Notes: a model not told the origin generated them from the sequence alone. A DNA stretch of 64,000 nucleotides from Kitasatospora acidiphila (GCF_006636205.1 NZ_VIGB01000003.1:930001-994000), one strand, 5' to 3'. Shown: positions 19,140-27,945, counted from the stretch's first letter. Made by a program: numbers and translations.

Positions 19140-20393
19140 GTGGTGACCGATCGCCGGCACCTCACGGTCACGGCCACCCGCCCGGCCGGCGGGTGGACCG
19201 ACGAGGCGGCCCTGTCGGCCGTCGCCGACGCCCTCGGCCTCGCGGTCGAGTACGAGATCCTGGACGGCGGATCCCCGGCCCGGGTCTACCGGGCCACCGC
19301 CTCGACCGGGGAGGACCTGGCGGTCAAGATCCTGGTGCCCGCACCGGGCGCCGTGGACGGCCACGATCTGGAGTCGTTCCGCCACAAGCTTCGCCAGATC
19401 GACCACCTGCGCACTCTGGCACCACGGTTGGCGGCACACTATCTGCCGATCGGGCACTTCCTCGACGGCGACGGCTGGTCGGCCTGTACGACGCCCTTCT
19501 ACGAATCGGCGGACCTGGCGGCACCGCTGCGGAAATCCGCCCAGGGGACGCGGGAGTTCTTCCGCCGGTACACGGCAGTCGTCCAGACGCTGGTCCTGGA
19601 CGGGTACGCCGTGCAGGCCCACCCCACCCCGGCCGGCCATGTCGCGGAGGTCGTCGTGGGCCGGTTCCTGCGGCGGCTGCCCGTGCTGCACCGAGTGCTG
19701 CCCGCCGAGCTGATGACCGCCGAGCGCCTCACCGTCAACGGCGTGCCGTGCCGGGCCCCGCACTTGGTGCTGGAGCGGCTGGCGGGCCGGCTGGCCCGGC
19801 TGGCACCCGCCCGGCTGGGGGCTCCCGCCCACGGCGACTTCAACACGCGCAACGTGCTGCTGTCGACCCGCCCCGGCGCGACCGTCGAGGACTTCCGGCT
19901 GATCGATCCGCGCGGCTCCACCGCGCCGTGGGATCCGGTCTACGACCTGGCGAAGACGCTCTTCAGCCTCAGCGTGTGGGATCCCGCGCTCCGAACGGGC
20001 TTCTCGGTGAGCCGGTCGAGGCGGCACGGCTATGAAGTGGGTTTCCGGCAGCCGGTGTTCCCGGGCTACCGCGGGGCGATTCACCGGTTCCTGCCCCAAC
20101 TGGCCTCGTCCGAAGGGCTGTCCGGGTTGTTCCGTGACGATCCGGGCTGGCTGGAGCGGCTGCTGCTCACCCACGACCTGCATGTCCTGGCCGAGGCACC
20201 GTGCCGGCTCTCGGACCGCAAGCCCAAGCCCGACGTGCGGGGGAACGACTCCGCGCCCATGGAACTCGCGCTCGGGCACTATCTGCTCGGCACACTGCTG
20301 ATCAACGATCTCGCCGCGCAACTCGGCCGCACCGGGCACCTGGACGCCGAACGCCACCTGGCACTGGTGGCCGACCATCTCCCCCAGGGCTGA
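19140..20393 (+). CDS. APH/choline kinase-like phosphotransferase
   Basis: 417 residues with a GTG start (19140 or 19143) after GGAGG at 19130-19134, nine bases from the previous stop. Kinase-like fold: EYEILDGGSPARVYRATA and AVKILVP at the N-lobe, catalytic loop HGDFNTRNVLL, then LIDPRG in place of the metal-binding DxD/DFG segment. It belongs to the aminoglycoside phosphotransferase/fructosamine kinase clan. Either it phosphorylates a biosynthetic intermediate or it protects the producer by phosphorylating the amino-polyol or iminosugar product. The long C-terminal part (about 280-417) is unassigned. Confidence 0.75.
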   Translation: MVTDRRHLTVTATRPAGGWTDEAALSAVADALGLAVEYEILDGGSPARVYRATASTGEDLAVKILVPAPGAVDGHDLESFRHKLRQIDHLRTLAPRLAAHYLPIGHFLDGDGWSACTTPFYESADLAAPLRKSAQGTREFFRRYTAVVQTLVLDGYAVQAHPTPAGHVAEVVVGRFLRRLPVLHRVLPAELMTAERLTVNGVPCRAPHLVLERLAGRLARLAPARLGAPAHGDFNTRNVLLSTRPGATVEDFRLIDPRGSTAPWDPVYDLAKTLFSLSVWDPALRTGFSVSRSRRHGYEVGFRQPVFPGYRGAIHRFLPQLASSEGLSGLFRDDPGWLERLLLTHDLHVLAEAPCRLSDRKPKPDVRGNDSAPMELALGHYLLGTLLINDLAAQLGRTGHLDAERHLALVADHLPQG

Positions 20394-20399
20394 CCGGTG

Positions 20400-21287
20400 T
20401 CAGGCGAGCGGCCGGCCCGCCAGATGGGCGAGCGCGGCATCCAGGCCGGGGCCCAGCAGACGGTGCCGGGTGCTGCGCAGCACCAGCCGGGGCGGGCGCC
20501 GGCAGCCGGCGCGGGCCTCGTCGCCCTGGACGGCCACCACCCGGGTGGGCAGCTCCAGGGCCTGCTGGACCTTGGACATCAGCTCGAACCGGGTCACCAC
20601 GTCACGTCCGCCGTAGTGCACGACGCCGGTGCGCCCCCAGAGCTCGGCCACGGCCGGGCCGAGACCGGGCAGGTAGACGGGAGCGCAGACCAGATCCGTG
20701 CGGGCCGGGGTCGTCGACCCCGCCAGGCGGGCCAGGAAGGTGTTCGCCCAGGGACCGCGCCCGTAGACGAGCGGGATCCGCACCACCAGGTGTCCGCCGT
20801 CGGCGCGCAGCAGGTCCTCGGCCGCCGCCTTGGTCCGACCGTAGACATTGACCGGGGACCGGTGGTCGTCCTCGGTGTACTGGTGACGGGTGCCGTCGAA
20901 GACGTTGTCGCTGGACAGGAAGACCAGTTTGGCCGCCGAGCCGCGCACGGCGTCCAGGAGGACTTCGATGGGACGGACGTTGAGGCGGTGGGCCAGCTCG
21001 GGGTCGGCTTCGGCCACCTCCAGCGGGACCAGGCCGGCCGCGTGGATGACGAGGTCGAAGCCGTCGGCCGCGAGCGCCGACAACCGGCGCTCGTCGCGCA
21101 GGTCCAGCTGGACCAGCCCCGGGACCGGCCGGGTGGCGAAGGTGCCGACGACCTCGTGACGCGCCCTCAGATGGCTCCACAGGCCGCCGCCCACGAACCC
21201 TGAGGCACCGAGCAGCAGGATCCGCAGGCGCGATTCCGACGGCAAGTCACCTACGCCCGGCGGCCAATATCGGCTCATATCAGACAT
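20400..21287 (-). CDS. RmlD/NAD-dependent epimerase-type reductase
   Basis: About 295 residues. Extended SDR with ILLLGASGFVGGGLWSHL (NAD site), LVFLSSDNVFDGTRHQY, and the catalytic pair YGRTK. It is closest in pattern to dTDP-4-dehydrorhamnose reductase. The start is uncertain: ATGs complementary to 21285-21287 and 21276-21278 both lack an SD. It is convergent with the kinase gene (6 bp between stops) and divergent from the zinc dehydrogenase at 21328. It may reduce a keto-sugar intermediate of the cluster. Confidence 0.8.
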   Translation of the reverse strand: MSDMSRYWPPGVGDLPSESRLRILLLGASGFVGGGLWSHLRARHEVVGTFATRPVPGLVQLDLRDERRLSALAADGFDLVIHAAGLVPLEVAEADPELAHRLNVRPIEVLLDAVRGSAAKLVFLSSDNVFDGTRHQYTEDDHRSPVNVYGRTKAAAEDLLRADGGHLVVRIPLVYGRGPWANTFLARLAGSTTPARTDLVCAPVYLPGLGPAVAELWGRTGVVHYGGRDVVTRFELMSKVQQALELPTRVVAVQGDEARAGCRRPPRLVLRSTRHRLLGPGLDAALAHLAGRPLA

Positions 21288-21327
21288 TTTATGGCACTGT
21301 TGGTGAGAGATCCGGTGGGAGGCAGCA

Positions 21328-22353
21328 ATGAAGGCCGTCGTGTTCGAGGATGTGGGCCGGGCGGGGATCCATGACCGCGCGGTGCCCTCGTTCGATGCCC
21401 ACGACGTCCTGGTCAAGGTGGCGGCCACCGGCATCTGCGGCACGGACCGGGCGATCCTGCTGGGCGAGTTCCCCGCGCGGCGGGGCGTGGTGCTGGGGCA
21501 CGAGGCGGTCGGCGCGGTGACCGCGGTCGGGGCCGCGGTCGCCTCGGTGGCGCCGGGCGACCGGGTGGTGATCAACCCGACGTACCACTGCGACCGGTGC
21601 CGCCCCTGCCGCCGGGGCATGCCGGCCCACTGCGGGGCGAAGGCGGGCCGGGAGGTCGGCGTCGACCGGGACGGCACGATGGCCGACTTCGCCGTGGTGC
21701 CCGAGCGCTTCGTCCACCGGCTGCCCGCCGAAGTGCCCTACCGGCGAGGGGCCCTGGTGGAGCCGCTCGCCTGCGTGCTGAACAACCTGACGGCGGCCCG
21801 ACTGCGCTGGGACGACCGGGTGCTCGTGGTCGGCGCCGGTCCGATCGGTGCGCTGTGCGCGCTGGTCCTGGCCTGGCGCGGCGCCAGGGTGACACTGGCC
21901 GAGCGTGATCCGGGGCGGCTGGACATCGCCCGCCGACTGCTGCCACACGCGGTACGGGTGCTGGCCGCCGAGGAGGCGGCCGCGGCGGGCGCACCCGATG
22001 CGGTCATCGACACCACGGGCGCGCTGCCGGGTGACCTCCTGGGCACGGTGACGGCCGGGGGCACCGTCGTGGTGATGGGCGAACGGGAGGCCGCCGTCGC
22101 CGCCGTCCCGCTGCGGGCCCTGGTGACCAGGGGGATCCGCCTGGTGGGGGCCGGGCCGTACCGGCCGGCGGACTTCGAGCTGGCGGTGGAGCTCGCGTGC
22201 GAACTGCCGCTGGAAGGGCTGGTGACCCATGTGCTGCCGCTCGAACGGTACGCCGAGGCCCTGACCCTGCTGGCCGCCACACCGGCCTCGGAGCCCGAGG
22301 GGTACAGCGCGATGAAGATCCTGCTCACCACGGACGAAGGCGTTGCGCCATGA
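21328..22353 (+). CDS. Zinc-dependent polyol dehydrogenase, MDR family (GutB1-like)
   Basis: 341 residues with SD GGGAGG. Catalytic zinc site: C37 in CGTD, H58-E59 in GHEA. Structural zinc lobe with four cysteines C88, C91, C94 and C102. Rossmann motif VLVVGAGPIGALCALV near 168-183. This is the sorbitol/threonine dehydrogenase branch. In azasugar biosynthesis GutB1 oxidises the C6 hydroxyl of 2-amino-2-deoxymannitol so that the amine closes the piperidine ring. This gene supplies the third member of that trio. Its stop overlaps the start of the glycosidase (ATGA). Confidence 0.85.
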   Translation: MKAVVFEDVGRAGIHDRAVPSFDAHDVLVKVAATGICGTDRAILLGEFPARRGVVLGHEAVGAVTAVGAAVASVAPGDRVVINPTYHCDRCRPCRRGMPAHCGAKAGREVGVDRDGTMADFAVVPERFVHRLPAEVPYRRGALVEPLACVLNNLTAARLRWDDRVLVVGAGPIGALCALVLAWRGARVTLAERDPGRLDIARRLLPHAVRVLAAEEAAAAGAPDAVIDTTGALPGDLLGTVTAGGTVVVMGEREAAVAAVPLRALVTRGIRLVGAGPYRPADFELAVELACELPLEGLVTHVLPLERYAEALTLLAATPASEPEGYSAMKILLTTDEGVAP

Positions 22354-24539
22354 GTCCCGGGCGGCGGCCGTCCTTCGTTGACGGGACGCTGTGGCTGGAC
22401 GGGCGCCCCCGGTTCCTCATCGCGGGCGAGTACCCCTACTACCGGGATCACCACGGACGTTGGGCGGCCAAGCTGGGCGCCATGCGCGACGCCGGCATCG
22501 AGGTGGTCACCTGCTACGTCCCCTGGCGGCACCACGAGGTCGGCCGGGGCGGCGACCGGCGGTTGTGCTTCGCCGGGGACGGCAACCGGGATCTGGTCGG
22601 CTTCCTGGAGCTGATCGCGGCGACCGGGCTGCTCGCGGTGCTGAAGCCGGGCCCCTTCGTCCATGCCGAGCTGCCCTTCGGCGGGCTGCCCGACCGGATC
22701 AGCCCGACGCTCGATCCGGGGCGGCACGCCGCCCGGTCGGCCGACGGCCGGCTATTGCCCTACCAGCAGTTCGTACTGCCCTCGGCTCTCGACCCGGCGT
22801 ACCTCGCGGACGCGACCGGTTGGCTGCGCGCCGTCGGCCTGCTCCTGCGGCCGTTCCTGCATCCGCGCGGGCCGGTCGTCGCCGTCCAGATCGGCAACGA
22901 GGGGAACTACGGGGAGACTTCCCTTCCGCTCGACGCCCTCGACTACTCGCAGCCGGGTGCCCAGGCCTTCGCCCGCTTCGCGCCCGGCGTGGCCGCGCCC
23001 ACCCTGGCGGGGTTTCCTTGTTCCGCCAATGGGGTTATCTCGCTAGCCAGTTGGGCGAGCTGGTCGGCCGAGGTGCTCGCCACCGGGATGGCGGCGCTGG
23101 CCGACGCAGTCGGGCCGGACGTCCCCGTGTTCACCACGTACTCGCCGCCGGCCAGAACCGACCGCGACCCCGGCAGGGCAGCCGGACGGTACGACGCCTG
23201 GCTGGCCAGGAACAGAGTCGGCGCGGTCACCGAACTTCCCCGCGCCTATACGAGTTGGACCGGCAATGTGATCTCCGATGACGAGGCGCTGGTCAACTAC
23301 GTCCTGGCGGCAAAGGGCGGGCGAGGTCCCAACATCGAGGAGAACTGGGGCCTTAGCTGGGCGGATTCGAGCTGCGCCTTCCCGGTGGTGCCGATTCATC
23401 ACACCCTGCTCGGCGTGGCGTGCGGGGCGACCGGCGTCGCCGTCTATCCGGCCTGCGCGACCGCGGGTTGGGGCGAGCACCTTGCGGTGGCGCAGACCGC
23501 CGGCGATCCCGGGCAGTTCGAGCCGCCGTACGGGGATGCCGCCCCGATCCTGCTGGATGCGAGACCCGGCGCGGCCTTCGCCGCGGTGCGGGTGCTGACC
23601 CACTTCCTGGCCGGGCGCCAGCACGAGCTGGCCGTCTCCCGCCCGGAGAGCGGCGTGCGGTGGGGCGTCCATCCGACGTACGCGGCAGTCGGTGCCTGGG
23701 ACTGGGCGATGAACTTTGCTGCCGGACACGGGGATTGGCGGGTTCCATCGGCCGAGCGGACGCTGGTGCCGTTCGTCGCCCACTGCCTGCGACGCAACCT
23801 GCCCTTCCAGTTGGAGGAGTTGACCGGCCGCGCGGCGCTCGATCCCGCCGCCGGTCCCCTGGTCGCCGCGTCGGGCCGCTTCATGGAGCGGGCCCTGCAG
23901 CAGCGGCTCGCACGGTTCGCCGAGCACGGCGGGTCGCTGCTGGTGATCGGCGAACTGCCCACGTTGGACGAAGACTTGCGCCCCTGCGCCGAGCTTGCCG
24001 ATGCGGTGGCGGGCCGGGTGCGCGTGGCGTCCGGCGACGGGCAGCCCATCGGGGCGGCCGTCGAGGAGTGGCTGAACGAGAGCTGCGACGTGCCCGTGCG
24101 TGCCCGGCCGGGGGCGTGGCTCGAACTGCGCAGGACCACCGCGGATCCGCAGGATGTGCTCGTCTTCCTCTTCAACCGCACGGGCGAACCCCTGCGGGCC
24201 CGGAGCGCGTGCGGGGAGCACGTCGTCACGGCGGACCTGGTCGGGGGCGGGTGCGCCGTCGTCCAGGTGTCGCACGGACGGCTCGGGGCCTGCTACGTGA
24301 AGGGGCTGAACGAGCAGACCGGCGACGGGGTACCGGTCCGGGTGCGGGTGGGAGGCGATGTGTTGAGCACGGACCGGCCGTGCGACCTGTCCGCCCTGCG
24401 CGGGCCGGGCAGCGACCCGCGTGGTGGCGGTGGTGAGCGGGGCGAGGACCTGGCTGCCGGGCGCGGGCCGGGCGGCTTCGAGGTGCGTACCGCCGCGGTG
24501 CGGGGCGAGGCCCGCGTAGTGCTGCCGGAGGTCCCATGA
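22350..24539 (+). CDS. GH35-like beta-galactosidase family protein
   Basis: 729 residues, start coupled (ATGA) to the dehydrogenase. The N-terminal barrel matches clan GH-A family 35: GEYPYYRDHHGRW, MRDAGIEVVTCYVPWRHHE, LKPGPFVHAELPFGGLP and VAVQIGNEGNYG, whose NE carries the probable acid/base Glu; the nucleophile could lie in NIEENWGLSW. No signal peptide, so it is cytoplasmic. In an iminosugar locus a glycosidase could trim a glycosylated precursor or act as the target-like processing enzyme. The C-terminus is Gly/Arg-rich and likely disordered. Confidence 0.75.
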   Translation: MSPGRRPSFVDGTLWLDGRPRFLIAGEYPYYRDHHGRWAAKLGAMRDAGIEVVTCYVPWRHHEVGRGGDRRLCFAGDGNRDLVGFLELIAATGLLAVLKPGPFVHAELPFGGLPDRISPTLDPGRHAARSADGRLLPYQQFVLPSALDPAYLADATGWLRAVGLLLRPFLHPRGPVVAVQIGNEGNYGETSLPLDALDYSQPGAQAFARFAPGVAAPTLAGFPCSANGVISLASWASWSAEVLATGMAALADAVGPDVPVFTTYSPPARTDRDPGRAAGRYDAWLARNRVGAVTELPRAYTSWTGNVISDDEALVNYVLAAKGGRGPNIEENWGLSWADSSCAFPVVPIHHTLLGVACGATGVAVYPACATAGWGEHLAVAQTAGDPGQFEPPYGDAAPILLDARPGAAFAAVRVLTHFLAGRQHELAVSRPESGVRWGVHPTYAAVGAWDWAMNFAAGHGDWRVPSAERTLVPFVAHCLRRNLPFQLEELTGRAALDPAAGPLVAASGRFMERALQQRLARFAEHGGSLLVIGELPTLDEDLRPCAELADAVAGRVRVASGDGQPIGAAVEEWLNESCDVPVRARPGAWLELRRTTADPQDVLVFLFNRTGEPLRARSACGEHVVTADLVGGGCAVVQVSHGRLGACYVKGLNEQTGDGVPVRVRVGGDVLSTDRPCDLSALRGPGSDPRGGGGERGEDLAAGRGPGGFEVRTAAVRGEARVVLPEVP

Positions 24540-25567
24540 CCCAGTCACCCCAGGCTGAGGCGGTCGGCCTCGATGTCGGCGCGAGCAAGATCGCGGCGGT
24601 CCGGCTGACGGCTGACGGCACGGTGTCGGCCCGGGCACGCCAGTCCACCCCGCGCCACACCGCGGCCGAACTGGTAGCCGCCATCGGCGAGTTGATGGCG
24701 GAAGTGGGCGGCGATCGGGTCACCGCTGTCGGCGTCGGGCTGCCCGGGATGGTCGACGCGGCTACCGGGGCGCTGGCCTTCGCGCCCGGCCTGCACTTCG
24801 CGCGAGCCCCGCTGCGGGCGATGATCGCAGATGCCGTGGGACTGCCCGTGGTCGCGGACAACGACGCCAATGCCGCCGCGTGGGCCGAGTACCGGCTCGG
24901 CGCGGGGCGGGGCCACGAGCACCAGGTGCTGGTGACACTGGGCACCGGTCTGGGGTGCGGCGTGGTCGTCGCCGGGCGGCTGCTGCGCGGCGCGCACGGT
25001 TTCGCTGCCGAGGCCAGCCATCTGACGGTCGATCCGCTGGGGCCGCTGTGCGAATGCGGGAAGCGCGGGTGCTGGGGCGTGTCGGCGTCCGGCGCCGCCA
25101 TAGCGCGCCTGGGGCGACAGGCCGCTGCGGCCCGCCCGGCGTCGCTGCTGGCCCACCTGCTCGGCGAGGGCGCGCGGGGTGGGGGTGCGCGGGGTGCGGA
25201 GGAAGGCTCGGGGGATGCGGGCGAGGGCGCGCGGGGCGGGGGCGAGGGATCGTGGGATGCGGGTGAGGCGGTCACCGAGGCCGCTCGTGGCGGCGATGCC
25301 GAGGCCCTGGACATCCTGGAGCGGGTGGGGACGCTCACCGGCACCGGGCTGGCCGCCCTGGCCAATGTGTTCGACCCCGCCGTGCTGATCGTGGGCGGCG
25401 GACCGGTCGCCGCGGGAGATCTGCTGCTCGCGCCCGCGCGGGCCTCGTTCGCCCGGCAGCTGTACTCCCCCGGCGACCGCCCGGCCGTGCCCGTGCTGCC
25501 GGCGCACTTCGGGGCCGATGCCGGTGCGATCGGCGCGGCACTGCTGGCGATCGAGACGACGACGTGA
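24536..25567 (+). CDS. ROK family sugar kinase with low-complexity insert
   Basis: 343 residues, start overlapping the glycosidase stop (ATGA). ROK features: GLDVGASKIAAVRL (phosphate-1), catalytic Asp in ADNDANAAAWAE (about 108-116), TLGTGLGCGVV (phosphate-2), and a zinc site with H162 plus C172, C174 and C179. The Glu usual after the last Cys is Trp-Gly. Residues about 208-244 are a Gly/Ala/Glu/Arg-rich insert absent from typical ROK kinases, encoded by imperfect GC-rich repeats near 25170-25265. It probably phosphorylates glucose or an amino sugar for the pathway. Confidence 0.85.
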   Translation: MTQSPQAEAVGLDVGASKIAAVRLTADGTVSARARQSTPRHTAAELVAAIGELMAEVGGDRVTAVGVGLPGMVDAATGALAFAPGLHFARAPLRAMIADAVGLPVVADNDANAAAWAEYRLGAGRGHEHQVLVTLGTGLGCGVVVAGRLLRGAHGFAAEASHLTVDPLGPLCECGKRGCWGVSASGAAIARLGRQAAAARPASLLAHLLGEGARGGGARGAEEGSGDAGEGARGGGEGSWDAGEAVTEAARGGDAEALDILERVGTLTGTGLAALANVFDPAVLIVGGGPVAAGDLLLAPARASFARQLYSPGDRPAVPVLPAHFGADAGAIGAALLAIETTT

Positions 25568-25609
25568 GCCGTGAGGGGTCGCGCCACGGCGCGTTGAGCA
25601 ATGGCCCCG

Positions 25610-26212
25610 CTACGGCGCCTTGAGCAGCGGCAGGACCACCTCGTCGAGGATCTCGGCGATCACCGCCTCGCCCGGGACCTCGCCGCTCACCAGGAATGCG
25701 TCGCGGAGCAGGCTCAGCGGCAGGGAGACGGCGCGCCTGGTCAGGCGGGCCGGGTTGACCTCACCGCGGTCCGCGGCGCGGCGCATCATCGCCTCCAGGG
25801 TGTCCACCGGGCCGAAGGCCAGCATTCCGGCGCGGAAGCGGGCGCGCAGCTCGGGAACGCGCAGCATGTCGACCATCAGGCCGTGGACGGTCGCCAGCGG
25901 CAGGTCGTCGAAGCGGTGCAGCAGCCGGCCCAGGAAGGTCTCCAGGTCGGATCTCAACTCGCCGGTGTCGGGCGGCTCCTGGTAGTCGGGAGCATTGCGG
26001 TCGAGTGCCGCCATGACCAGTTCGGCCCGGTTCGACCAGCGGCGGTACAGCACCGGTTTGCTGGTCCGGGCCCGCAGCGCGACGCCGTCCATGGTGAGCG
26101 TGTCGTAGCCGTGTTCGGCGAGCTCGGCCCAGACGGCGTCGAGGATCGCCCGCTCCAGTTCGTCGCCGCGTCGGCGTGACGCCTTGCCGCCCTCAGTCGT
26201 GTCGGTCGCCAT
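25610..26212 (-). CDS. TetR/AcrR family regulator
   Basis: 200 residues. The N-terminal HTH reads ILDAVWAELAEHGYDTLTMDGVALRARTSKPVLYRRW, followed by a helical ligand domain typical of TetR_C. It is divergent from the FAD monooxygenase at 26317. Two near-identical operator-like palindromes lie symmetrically between them, each 21 bp from one of the two start codons, which points to control of both genes. Convergent with the ROK gene, but probably separate from that cluster. Confidence 0.87.
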   Translation of the reverse strand: MATDTTEGGKASRRRGDELERAILDAVWAELAEHGYDTLTMDGVALRARTSKPVLYRRWSNRAELVMAALDRNAPDYQEPPDTGELRSDLETFLGRLLHRFDDLPLATVHGLMVDMLRVPELRARFRAGMLAFGPVDTLEAMMRRAADRGEVNPARLTRRAVSLPLSLLRDAFLVSGEVPGEAVIAEILDEVVLPLLKAP

Positions 26213-26233
26213 GGATCCCGCACCAGGTTCAGT

Positions 26234-26250
26234 AGATACGTTGCGTTTCT
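26234..26250. promoter_or_regulatory. TetR operator-like palindrome, copy 1
   Basis: AGATACGTTGCGTTTCT is a near-palindrome of the type AGAxACGnnnCGTxTCT, 21 bp upstream of the TetR start. A second copy lies in opposite orientation at 26279-26295. Confidence 0.6.
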
Positions 26251-26278
26251 TATCGAGGTCAGTCTACAGTCGAAGACA

Positions 26279-26295
26279 GGAAACGCGCCGTATCT
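26279..26295. promoter_or_regulatory. TetR operator-like palindrome, copy 2 (inverted)
   Basis: GGAAACGCGCCGTATCT is the reverse complement of copy 1 with three differences. It is 21 bp upstream of the monooxygenase start, mirroring copy 1. Confidence 0.6.
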
Positions 26296-26316
26296 TATTC
26301 GCAAAGGGGTACAGCC

Positions 26317-27849
26317 ATGCGCACCAGTCGATCGACCGAGGTCCTCATCGTCGGCGCCGGCCCGGTAGGCCTCGCGCTCGCGGTCACACTCGCCCGGAGC
26401 GGCGTCAACTGCCGTGTGATCGAACGGGATCCGAGGTTCCGTGAGCACAGCCTCCGAGCCCGGGGCATCAACCCGCGCACCCTGGAGGTCTTCGACGACC
26501 TCGGCATCGTCGACGAGATCTACGCCCGCGGCGAGCTCAACCTCAAGATCCGCAGCTATCAGGGTCCCCGGATCGTCAGTGAGGTCGACCCGGCCGCGGC
26601 CAACTCCCCCACCCCCGACCGCCCGCACCTGGGCATGATGATGCTCGCCCAGCACCACACCGAGGCCGTGCTGCGCGGCCGACTGGCCGACTACGGCGTC
26701 AAGGTGGAGCTGGACACCGCACTGGTCGACTACACCCAGGACGCGGACCAGGTCACCGCCACCGTCCAACACGGCGAGCACAGCGAGCAGATCACCGCCC
26801 GCTACCTGATCGGCTGCGACGGTGGACGCAGCACCGTCCGCAAGCTGACCGGCATCCCGTTCCTCGGCGAGACCTGGGACGAGGAACGGTACCTGATGGC
26901 CGCCGTGCAGATCGACGGCCTGGACCTGGACTACCTGCACCTCTGGGAGGACGCTGAATTCGGTGTCGGCGCCCTGGCGTTGATCCCCCTTCGGTCCGAC
27001 GGCAACTGGGCCGTCAACGCCGCGGTACGCCCGGACCGGCACGGCGAGGTGCCCGAGCCCACGCTCCCCGTCTTCCGCCGGCTCTTCGCCGAACGGGCCG
27101 GCCTGCCCGGGGTCGAGCTGCGCGACCTGGTGTGGTCGACGGTCTGGCGGCCGACCGTCCGCATGGTCGAGCGGTACCGCAGCGGCCGGGTGTTCCTCGC
27201 CGGCGACGCCGCGCACTGCCACTCCGCGGCCGGCGGTCAAGGCATGAACACCGGGATCCAGGACGCGCACAATCTGGGCTGGAAGCTGGCGGCCGTGCTG
27301 CGCGGCGCCCCGGACGCGCTGCTCGACAGCTACCAGGCCGAGCGGCTGCCGGTGGCCCGGGCGGTGCTCGACGCCACCACGGTCCAGCACCGGGCGCTGT
27401 TCAAGGAAGGCGGCGCGAACGCCCTGGCCGATCAGTTCCGCAACCGGACCAGCGCGGCGGGCTCCGACTTCAGCGGCCTGTCCATCGCCTACCGGGGCGG
27501 ACCGCTCAGCCGCGACCTCGACGGCTCCACCGGCATCCGGGCCGGCGACCGCGCCCCGGACGCCCCCTGCCGCACCGCGAACGGGCATCCGGTCCGCCTC
27601 TTCGACCTCTTCCGCGGCGCGCACTTCACCCTGCTCCACTTCAGCGACCGGCCGCCGCTGCCCGGCCTGCCGAGCCTCCCCCTGCTGCGCCAGGAGACCG
27701 TTCACGACCCCGCCGGCCACGCCCGCCGCGCCTACGGCATCACCGGCGACGCGATGGTACTGGTCCGCCCGGACGGCTACGTCGCACTGACGGGCGGGGC
27801 GGCGGACCTGGGACGGTTCAGTGACTGCGTCCACGAGTTGGTCCGCTGA
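26317..27849 (+). CDS. FAD-dependent aromatic monooxygenase (PheA/TfdB type)
   Basis: 510 residues. FAD-binding GxGxxG in EVLIVGAGPVGLALAVTLARSG, the DG motif in YLIGCDGGRSTVRKL, and the second FAD motif GRVFLAGDAAHCHSAAGGQGMN. A thioredoxin-like C-terminal domain follows (about 370-510). Group A flavoprotein hydroxylase; the substrate is probably an aromatic or polyketide-like compound. Under the divergent TetR it may serve detoxification of the inducing compound. The same fold, but not the same subfamily, as the RebC-like gene at 53742. Confidence 0.87.
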   Translation: MRTSRSTEVLIVGAGPVGLALAVTLARSGVNCRVIERDPRFREHSLRARGINPRTLEVFDDLGIVDEIYARGELNLKIRSYQGPRIVSEVDPAAANSPTPDRPHLGMMMLAQHHTEAVLRGRLADYGVKVELDTALVDYTQDADQVTATVQHGEHSEQITARYLIGCDGGRSTVRKLTGIPFLGETWDEERYLMAAVQIDGLDLDYLHLWEDAEFGVGALALIPLRSDGNWAVNAAVRPDRHGEVPEPTLPVFRRLFAERAGLPGVELRDLVWSTVWRPTVRMVERYRSGRVFLAGDAAHCHSAAGGQGMNTGIQDAHNLGWKLAAVLRGAPDALLDSYQAERLPVARAVLDATTVQHRALFKEGGANALADQFRNRTSAAGSDFSGLSIAYRGGPLSRDLDGSTGIRAGDRAPDAPCRTANGHPVRLFDLFRGAHFTLLHFSDRPPLPGLPSLPLLRQETVHDPAGHARRAYGITGDAMVLVRPDGYVALTGGAADLGRFSDCVHELVR

Positions 27850-27945
27850 CCGGCAACAGCCAGGCCCGCCGCCCGGCCGGCGCGCCACCGGGCGGCGCAC
27901 CGGACCAGTGCCTACGTCCACGAGTTGGTCCGCCGACCGGCAACA
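27828..27945. repeat. 31-bp direct repeat including the monooxygenase stop codon
   Basis: 27828-27858 (covering the last codons and the stop) recurs at 27915-27945 with one mismatch, 87 bp downstream. The second copy is non-coding, consistent with a small local duplication. Confidence 0.7.
27868..27896. terminator. Hairpin terminator between convergent genes
   Basis: GCCGCCCGG (27868-27876) pairs with CCGGGCGGC (27888-27896) around an 11-base loop, between the monooxygenase stop at 27849 and the CopC-CopD stop at 27952. Confidence 0.65.

Noticed and set aside
13470..25567. Aminoglycoside or C7N-aminocyclitol (validamycin-like) cluster
   Set aside because: No 2-deoxy-scyllo-inosose synthase or 2-epi-5-epi-valiolone synthase-like gene is present; the trio fits azasugars better.
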